Source: Pseudomonadota bacterium (GTDB lineage: Bacteria; Pseudomonadota; Gammaproteobacteria; Burkholderiales; Burkholderiaceae_C). Taken from it: a DNA stretch of 40,406 nt. The stretch's first letter is position 1; the number at the start of each line of letters is the position of its first letter. Below the pieces are notes generated by a model, which had not been told where the DNA came from, ran no database searches, and saw only the letters and a list, made by a program, of their open reading frames with translations. The stretch lies in the NCBI GenBank assembly GCA_021792835.1, contig JAJYTY010000010.1, positions 1 through 40,406 on the forward strand, in the 5' to 3' direction. Both the position numbers and the translations under genes were made by a program. Below, piece by piece: positions 1-6,443 of the stretch.

Positions 1-338
1 TGCGCGGCTTCCAGCAGCAGGCTGACCGCCCCGGCGGCGCGCCCGTCGTGCAGCAGTTCGGTGCCCAGGCAGGCCAGCGCCTCGGCGTCGCCGGCGTCGG
101 CGTCGAGCACCAGGCGCATCCATTGCCGGCGCAAGTCCGGGTCGGTGGCGCTGCCCGGCGCCTGCGCGTCGGGCGCTCCCAGCATGTCCAGCACCTGCTC
201 GAGCGCGACCAGCGCACGCCCGGCCGTGTCGGTGCCGACCAAGGTCAGGGTGCCGTCATCGCACCAACGGCGCACCGTGCGCTCGCTGCGACCGAGCACC
301 AGCGAGGCCATGCGCCGACTGCAGGCGTGGAGGGTCAA
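1..338 (-). CDS. Partial (runs off window) protein with N-terminal helix-turn-helix-like segment, possible repeat-type C-terminus
   Basis: Reverse-strand open frame not in the ORF track because it is truncated. Reads (TTG)TLHACSRRMASLVLGRSERTVRRWCDDGTLTLVGTDTAGRALVALEQVLDML...LLLEAA. 'RSERTVRRWCDDGTL' looks like a MerR/excisionase-type HTH. Alternative ATG start at 311. Confidence 0.5.
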   Translation of the reverse strand, partial: MTLHACSRRMASLVLGRSERTVRRWCDDGTLTLVGTDTAGRALVALEQVLDMLGAPDAQAPGSATDPDLRRQWMRLVLDADAGDAEALACLGTELLHDGRAAGAVSLLLEAA

Positions 339-499
339 GGCGGACTCCCGCGGCGCCGGACGGCGGCACCTTGTGTCCACGTATTTTGCCCTGACACGTC
401 AGCCATGGCCAGCCTGCAGGGTGGACAAGCGCTGCCGGATGGCCGAGCGGGGCCTTGGACAGCAGCCGTCACAGGCGGGTACCGCCCCTTGCGCGGCCC

Positions 500-515
500 T
501 GGCACGCCGATTGCT
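500..515 (+). promoter_or_regulatory. Sigma-54 (RpoN) -24/-12 promoter for the first pilin gene
   Basis: TGGCACG-CCGA-TTGCT matches the consensus TGGCACG-N4-TTGCW exactly, with GG-N10-GC spacing, about 120 bp upstream of the pilin ATG. Confidence 0.85.
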
Positions 516-636
516 TCAAGGAACGCACCCCGACAGGGGCTGACGTCGACCCGGCAGCGACCGGTCTCGCAACACCGGTGACTCTCGCGAGTCCGGCCGC
601 AGGGCTCAAAGTACTTCCGAACACAAGGATCCGCAC

Positions 637-1101
637 ATGAAAAAGCAATTGCAACAAGGCTTCACGCTGATCGAGTTGATGATCGTGGTTGCGATCATCG
701 GCATCCTGGCCGCGATCGCGATCCCCGCCTACCAGAACTACACGATCCGCGCGCAAGTCTCCGAAGGCCTGTCGCTGGCCGACGGCGCGAAGACCGGCGT
801 GGCCGAGTTCTACAGCAACTATGGCCATTGGCCGACGAGCAACGCTTCCGCGGGCCTTGCCACCGATACGTCCATCGGCGGCAACTACGTGCAGTCGGTC
901 AATGTCGCGACCAACGGGCTCATCACCATCACGTATGGTCCGGGCAGCGGCTCGTACGGGAAGAAGGCCAACAGCGCGATCGACAACACGACACTGGTGC
1001 TGTCGGCCAATACCGCCGGCGGCGGTTCGATCCAATGGACCTGCAGGGCGGGGACGACGAAGGGCGTGCCTTCGGAGTATCTGCCCTCCTCCTGCACCTG
1101 A
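637..1101 (+). CDS. pilA: Type IV pilin (PilA-like), class III prepilin signal
   Basis: [44 protein letters not shown]: prepilin peptidase site G|FTLIE plus hydrophobic helix; C-terminal Cys pair (WTC...SSCT). Confidence 0.93.
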   Translation: MKKQLQQGFTLIELMIVVAIIGILAAIAIPAYQNYTIRAQVSEGLSLADGAKTGVAEFYSNYGHWPTSNASAGLATDTSIGGNYVQSVNVATNGLITITYGPGSGSYGKKANSAIDNTTLVLSANTAGGGSIQWTCRAGTTKGVPSEYLPSSCT

Positions 1102-1123
1102 TCTCCAGAGTGTGATTCTTGAC

Positions 1124-1147
1124 AACCCGCCGCAAGGCGGGTTTTTT
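1124..1147 (+). terminator. Rho-independent terminator between the two pilin genes
   Basis: AACCCGCC-GCAA-GGCGGGTT followed by a T run; GNRA-type tetraloop. Confidence 0.85.
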
Positions 1148-1188
1148 CTAGGCGCAGTGTTTTCGCTTCAAATCCGCGGAGCCAGGAC

Positions 1189-1614
1189 ATGCGAAGCAAG
1201 TCTCGCGGTTTCACCTTGATCGAACTGATGATCGTGGTCGCGATCATCGGCATCCTCGCAGCGATCGCGATCCCGGCGTACAGCACCTATGCGATACGTG
1301 CCCAGGTCGCGGAAGGCCTCACGTTGGCGGGGGGCTACAAGACCGTGATCTGGGACTACTACTCGCAGCATGGAAGCTTCCCGCCGAGCAATGTGAGCGG
1401 CGGCGCGCCATCGGCCGCCTCGATCCAGGGCAACTACGTGCACTCGGTGAATATCGCCAAGGGACTGATCACGATCACCTTCGGCAACAAGGCGAACAAG
1501 GCGATCTCGGGTACCACCCTGCTGCTGTCGGCGACCAGCTCGGCCGATTCGCTGCAATGGGTGTGCCGCGGCGGAACGATCTCGAACCGATATCTGCCGA
1601 CGTCCTGCACCTGA
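1189..1614 (+). CDS. Second type IV pilin
   Basis: [43 protein letters not shown], with C-terminal Cys pair (WVC...TSCT); paralogue of the preceding gene. Confidence 0.92.
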   Translation: MRSKSRGFTLIELMIVVAIIGILAAIAIPAYSTYAIRAQVAEGLTLAGGYKTVIWDYYSQHGSFPPSNVSGGAPSAASIQGNYVHSVNIAKGLITITFGNKANKAISGTTLLLSATSSADSLQWVCRGGTISNRYLPTSCT

Positions 1615-1624
1615 GGCGAGCGCT

Positions 1625-1933
1625 TCAGTCCCGCTGGACGCGCCCGGTGGCCGGCAGGTGCGCTTCGAGAATTTGCGCGCAGGCGGCCAGCTTGACCTGA
1701 CCCGGCGACAGTCCGGCGGCCAGTTGCGCGCAGGCCAGCGCGACGGCGTCCAGGTGCACGTGGGCCTGCCCGGCGGCGCGCAGGCGCCCGCTCTCCTGCA
1801 GCACCGCCCGCTGTGCGTGGCGCGCCCGCAAGGGGTCGGCCGGTGCGCCGCGTTGTGCAGCGCCGAGCAGTCGCAGCGCGTCGCGCAGTGCGTCGTGTCG
1901 CATCGACGTGGCCTGCAGCAGCGCCTCAGCCAT
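1625..1933 (-). CDS. Small (~102 aa) hypothetical protein, translationally coupled to the upstream EAL-CBS-GGDEF gene
   Basis: MAEALLQATSMRHDALRDALRLLGAAQ...; ATGGCTGA overlap of its start with the stop of the 1926..3731 gene. Longer ORF (to 1960) also possible. Confidence 0.5.
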   Translation of the reverse strand: MAEALLQATSMRHDALRDALRLLGAAQRGAPADPLRARHAQRAVLQESGRLRAAGQAHVHLDAVALACAQLAAGLSPGQVKLAACAQILEAHLPATGRVQRD

Positions 1934-3731
1934 GGCGCCTGCGGTCGACGAACAGCGCATGGCCGTTCATGCGCTTGGCGGCGCGCTTGAGTTCGGCCAG
2001 CACGTTGGCGACCTCGCGGTGCGACTCGAAGCACGCGGGTTCGACGACGAAGGCGCCGATCGACAGGGTCGGCAGCGCGTAGAACGTGGCCTCGCCGCGT
2101 CGGTTCTCGGCCCAGTAGCCTTGCTCAGCCAGCACCTGCGGCTCGACCAGGCGTGCGACGGCCTGCTCGAATCCGTCCAGCACGCCGCGCAACTCGCTCT
2201 CCCACTGCGCCGAGCGCGACAGCGCGATGAAATCGTCGCCGCCGACGTGCCCGAGGAAACTGCCCTGCGGCGCGAGCCGGCTGCGCAGCACCTCGGCCAG
2301 CATCAGGATGATTTCATCGCCCATGCGATAGCCGAACTTGTCGTTGAAGGGCTTGAAGTGGTCGATGTCCGCGTAGGCCGCCGCGAAGCTGCGCTCCTCG
2401 CGCAGCCAGCGGTCCAGGCAGTCGTTGATCGGCACGTTGCCCGGCAACAGGGTGAGCGGGTTCGCATAGCGCGCTGCCTGTACCTGGAACTCGGTGACCA
2501 GGCGCAGCAGGTCTCCGACCAGCAGCAGGCCGCGATAGTGTCCGTCCTCGGTCACCAGCACGCCCTCGGTGGCGTGGCGATAGCTGGAATCGGCGATCAG
2601 GCTGGTCGCCTGGCGCAGGCTGCTGCGAGCATCCAGGCGCAGCACGTCGCTGCTCATCACCATCGTGCAGGGCTTGTTGCCGAACAGGTCGCGCACATGG
2701 GGACGGAACAGGCGGTCGGCGACCACGTAACGGTTGATGATTCCCAGCGCCCGGCCCTGCTCGTCGACCACCGGCACCGAGGTCAGCTCGGAATCCTGCT
2801 CGAGCATGCGCAGCACCTGGTCGAGCCGGGTCTGCGGCGCCACCGGCGGGATCTGGCGCGCCAATCCGAGCAGCGGTTGCTCGATGCTGCCGCGGCTGGC
2901 CAGCGAGTGCAGCGCCGGCTGGGGATCGCGCAGTGCGTCGTGCACCGGTACAGCCGGCTCCGGCGCCGGCCGCGCCTGCGGGCGCGCGATGAAGTAGCCC
3001 TGCGCCATGCTCACGCCGAGTTCGCGCAGGGTCAGCAACTCGCGTTCGGACTCCACGCCTTCGGCGACCACCACCGAGCGGCTGGCCTCGGACAGCAGCA
3101 GCATCGAGCGCACGAAGGCTGCCTTGAACGGATCGTCGGCGAGTCCGGCGACGTAGCTTCGGTCGATCTTCAGGTAGCGCGGTCGCAGGCGCTTCCACAG
3201 CGCGAATCGGCCGAAGCCCTGGCCGAGATCGTCGAGCGCCAGCTCGTAGCCGAGTTCGCGCAGGAACTGCGCCGCGACGAAGGCCTGCGTGTCCTCGGCC
3301 AGCGCGTCCGACTCCAGCAGTTCCAGGACCAGGCGCGACGGCGGCAGGCCATGCTCCTGCAGCCACTGCAGCGTCGGCTCCTGCGCGAACCAGCCGCAGT
3401 CGAACAGCGCCTCGGTGACGTTGAGGAACAGGTGGCCGGGAAGTCCGGCGGCCGCGAAGCCCTCGACCGCGGTCCGCACGCACAGCTGGTCGAACTCGCC
3501 CACGCGATGGCTTTGGCGCGCGCATGCGAACAGTCGCTGCGGACTTTCCAGCGGGCTGCCCGCCGGCCCTCGTATCAAGGCCTCGAAACCGTGGAATCTG
3601 CGGTTTCGTAAATCCATAATGGGCTGGAATACCGCGCTCAAATTGCGCTCCAGCATGATGCTCTGAAAGAGCGAGGCAAAATCGTTCCGGTCGATATCCG
3701 GGGCGTAGTCCTGCAAGGCAATGGCGACCAT
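1926..3731 (-). CDS. EAL-CBS-GGDEF c-di-GMP signalling protein
   Basis: EAL motifs FEALIRGP, LFLNV, LELLESD, ALDDLGQGFGRF, YLKIDRSYV, AEGVES; central CBS-like region (VPVVDEQGRALGIINR, GVLVTEDGHYRGLLLVGDLLR); C-terminal LGHVGGDDFIALS. Confidence 0.88.
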   Translation of the reverse strand: MVAIALQDYAPDIDRNDFASLFQSIMLERNLSAVFQPIMDLRNRRFHGFEALIRGPAGSPLESPQRLFACARQSHRVGEFDQLCVRTAVEGFAAAGLPGHLFLNVTEALFDCGWFAQEPTLQWLQEHGLPPSRLVLELLESDALAEDTQAFVAAQFLRELGYELALDDLGQGFGRFALWKRLRPRYLKIDRSYVAGLADDPFKAAFVRSMLLLSEASRSVVVAEGVESERELLTLRELGVSMAQGYFIARPQARPAPEPAVPVHDALRDPQPALHSLASRGSIEQPLLGLARQIPPVAPQTRLDQVLRMLEQDSELTSVPVVDEQGRALGIINRYVVADRLFRPHVRDLFGNKPCTMVMSSDVLRLDARSSLRQATSLIADSSYRHATEGVLVTEDGHYRGLLLVGDLLRLVTEFQVQAARYANPLTLLPGNVPINDCLDRWLREERSFAAAYADIDHFKPFNDKFGYRMGDEIILMLAEVLRSRLAPQGSFLGHVGGDDFIALSRSAQWESELRGVLDGFEQAVARLVEPQVLAEQGYWAENRRGEATFYALPTLSIGAFVVEPACFESHREVANVLAELKRAAKRMNGHALFVDRRRHG

Positions 3732-3806
3732 GGCGTGAGACCGGGGCAGTCTGGCCGTTGTAGTCCTTGCGCGTGACGACGCGGTGACATGGAGCGCATG
3801 GCCGGA

Positions 3807-6254
3807 TCAGCTGCCGGCGCCGCGTGCACGCGAGCCGGTCATCGCCGCGAAGGGCGTGATCCCGGACAGCGGCGGCATGCGCCAGCCGCGCACCCACGCC
3901 GGCACGTGTTGTGGCGGCAAGGCAGGCGAGATCGCATGCCCCTGTCCGAAGTCGGCCCGCAGATACTGTGCGTACTCGAGCAGGATCTGGGTCTCCAGTC
4001 CTTCGATGGTGACACCCAGTTCCAGGCGTCGTGCCAGGTCGACCAGGCCGGTGACCAGCGGGACCGCGCGCGGGTTGTTGGCCACGATGCCGTGCACCAG
4101 TCCCTGGTCCACCTTCACCATGTCGAAGGGAAGGCTGTTGAGGCGAAGCAGGCTGCTGTAGCCGGCGCCCAGGTCGTCCAGCGCCAGGCGTACACCCAGC
4201 GCGCGCAGCTGCTCGGTGGCGCAGCGCATCGTGGCCTGGCTGGCGACGTCGCGATCCTCGAGGATCTCCAGGCTCAGGCGCCGCGGGTCGATGCCGGCAT
4301 GGGTCAGCGCGCCGTGCACCCATTGCACGCACTCGGCGTTGCGCAGCGTCGCCGGCGGCAGGTTCAGTGCGAGGTCCAGGCGCACTCCCTCGCGCTCCCA
4401 TGCGCGCAGCGCCTGCAAGGAAAGGTTCAGCCCGTCCAGGAACAGACGGTCGAGCTCGTGCTGGCCAAGGATGGGCAGGAAGCGCGCCGGCGGCACCAGC
4501 ACGGAGTCGTCGAGCTGCAGGCGCGCCAGCGCTTCCACGCGCGTGCAGCCCTGCAGACGCAGATCCACGATGGGCTGCATCATCATGCGCAGGCCGCCGC
4601 CGAACAGGCGCTGGCGCCACTTCGCGCGTTCGTCCGCGGCCACCGCCGGCAGCGCGACATCCTCGCCGACCCGGCCGAGCTCCGCGGCCATGAAAAAACG
4701 CAGCGAGTCCAGCGCATGGCGCATCAGCGTCGTGCCGAACAACGACGCGGGCAGCTGGCCATACAGCTTGAGCACCACCAGCACATGTCCGGCCGCGTCG
4801 AGCACCGGCACCGCCACCGAGCTGCGCACGCCGTGCTCGAGCAGTTGCAGGGCCCAGCCGCGCCCGATGCGCGCGGCGTGCGGGACGTCGGGCCCGGCTT
4901 CGATGTCCGAGCGCAGCCAGCTGCGAGACAGCGAGTTGTCACCCAGCGGTTGCCCATCCTCGAAGGCGCCGCCGGGGCTTCCTGTGCGCCAGGCCTCGTG
5001 CGCGGCGCTTTGCGATTCCAGCATGAATCGTCCGCGTGCATCCTGGGTGTACGCCGCGCACCAGGCCATGAAGGGCAGTTCCTGCAGCGCTTGCACGATC
5101 ACGTCGAGCAGGTCGGCGCGGCGGCGTGTGCGTTGCATCGCGGAGGCCAGGTCGCGCACGCGTTCGAGCAATTCCTCGCGCAGCTGTTCCGCGCCTTCAT
5201 GCTGGAAGCTCAGGTCGGCTTCGATGCGCTGCATCAGCGTGCCCAGGAACAGCATGCGTTCGCTCAGGCGGGTGGGGATGCGCTGGGTGAGTCCGGCCAG
5301 GCGCCGGTACAGCCGGCCGAGTTCGCAGACCCCCACCTGCGGCGGCACCCCCAACGCGGCCTGCAACCGGCCCATGTGCATGGCGTGCAGGCGATGCTGC
5401 TCGCGCCGCAGGTCCGGAGCCAGCAGCATCTGCACGTAGTGCTCGAGCTGCGGCGCAAGGTCGGCCACGGGCTGCCGCGGCGCGGCTGCCGCGGCGTCGG
5501 CACCCGGCGTCTCGAGCAGCCGCAGTGCGTGCAACAGTTCCTCGCTGAGGCGCGGCAGGTGCGGACCGATGAAACGCTGCAGCCAGGCCATGTTCTCGGC
5601 GGCCTGCGCCCCGTAAGGGTCGAGCTGTTCGCCACGCCGCTGCAATTCGCGCTCGCTGTGGCTGAACAGCGCGGCTTCGGCCAGCCCCAGCAAGCGCGAG
5701 ACATGGCTGGCGTCCTGGGGATAGAGCGCGCAGCCCACCGATGCGGAGAGCTTGCGCAGCGCACCAGGCATCACTTCGAAGGGCTCGCGCAGCATGTGGA
5801 TCACGCGCTCGACCGCCTTGCGCCACTCGGCCGCGGCATCGCCGCGCAGCACCAGCGCGAAGGAGTCCGCGCCGACACGGGCCGCCAGCTCGACCTGCGG
5901 CAGACGAAGCAGCCGTGCAGCGAGTTCGGCGAGTACGGCATCGCCGGCGCGGTCTCCCCAGAGTTCGTTGATGCGCGCGAAGCGATAGACGTCGAGCACC
6001 AGCAACGCCAGCGTGGAACCGGGTTGCGTCGTCGCCGCCAGCTGCGGCAGTGCCGATTCGAGTTCCGCGCGCGTCGCCAGGCCGGTCAGCGCGTCCGATC
6101 CGGGTGAAGGCATACCCCCCGGTGGCGCCGCGCCGCGACTGCCGGGCCGATGCAGCGCGCCAAAGACCAACTTCGTCGCATGGGAGAGGCGCAGGTTCAT
6201 GGGCGGGGTGGCGCACCCTCGCAGGGCATCGCGGATATTTCGATCAAATTCCAT
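3807..6254 (-). CDS. Degenerate GGDEF - globin-like sensor - GAF - EAL protein (probable c-di-GMP phosphodiesterase)
   Basis: DALTGLATRAELE...ARVGADSFALVL (degenerate GGDEF); LAPQLEHYVQMLLAPDLRREQHRLHAMHMGRLQAALGVPP (protoglobin-like); GAF-like middle; EAL motifs VEALARL, LALNLPP, SLEILED, ALDDLGAGYSSL, VKVDQGLV, IEGLET. Start may be later (MNLRLSHATKL). Confidence 0.82.
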   Translation of the reverse strand: MEFDRNIRDALRGCATPPMNLRLSHATKLVFGALHRPGSRGAAPPGGMPSPGSDALTGLATRAELESALPQLAATTQPGSTLALLVLDVYRFARINELWGDRAGDAVLAELAARLLRLPQVELAARVGADSFALVLRGDAAAEWRKAVERVIHMLREPFEVMPGALRKLSASVGCALYPQDASHVSRLLGLAEAALFSHSERELQRRGEQLDPYGAQAAENMAWLQRFIGPHLPRLSEELLHALRLLETPGADAAAAAPRQPVADLAPQLEHYVQMLLAPDLRREQHRLHAMHMGRLQAALGVPPQVGVCELGRLYRRLAGLTQRIPTRLSERMLFLGTLMQRIEADLSFQHEGAEQLREELLERVRDLASAMQRTRRRADLLDVIVQALQELPFMAWCAAYTQDARGRFMLESQSAAHEAWRTGSPGGAFEDGQPLGDNSLSRSWLRSDIEAGPDVPHAARIGRGWALQLLEHGVRSSVAVPVLDAAGHVLVVLKLYGQLPASLFGTTLMRHALDSLRFFMAAELGRVGEDVALPAVAADERAKWRQRLFGGGLRMMMQPIVDLRLQGCTRVEALARLQLDDSVLVPPARFLPILGQHELDRLFLDGLNLSLQALRAWEREGVRLDLALNLPPATLRNAECVQWVHGALTHAGIDPRRLSLEILEDRDVASQATMRCATEQLRALGVRLALDDLGAGYSSLLRLNSLPFDMVKVDQGLVHGIVANNPRAVPLVTGLVDLARRLELGVTIEGLETQILLEYAQYLRADFGQGHAISPALPPQHVPAWVRGWRMPPLSGITPFAAMTGSRARGAGS

Positions 6255-6443
6255 TGAATATTCATTGGAATAGTTCTTCCACGAGAGATCGTCCGGCTTA
6301 TTCTAGGGATGGTCGATTAAATTAATATCAAAACAAAGCTATTTGAAGGTGCTTTTCAAAAATGCCTGAACAACCCCTGTTGCGGTTCGACATCGCATTC
6401 GTGTGAACAACATCACGAAACCCCCAGACGTCCACGCTGGCGC

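Noticed and set aside
1908-3611. 567 aa forward ORF opposite the EAL-CBS-GGDEF gene
   Set aside because: Antisense shadow ORF typical of high GC; Gln/His/Arg-rich with no recognisable motif, while the opposite strand has clear domains.
2314-4620. 768 aa reverse ORF spanning two c-di-GMP genes
   Set aside because: Out-of-frame translation of two well-supported genes; Ala/Arg/Pro-rich.
3789-6107. 772 aa forward ORF opposite the GGDEF-globin-EAL gene
   Set aside because: Same antisense composition artefact; no family motifs.
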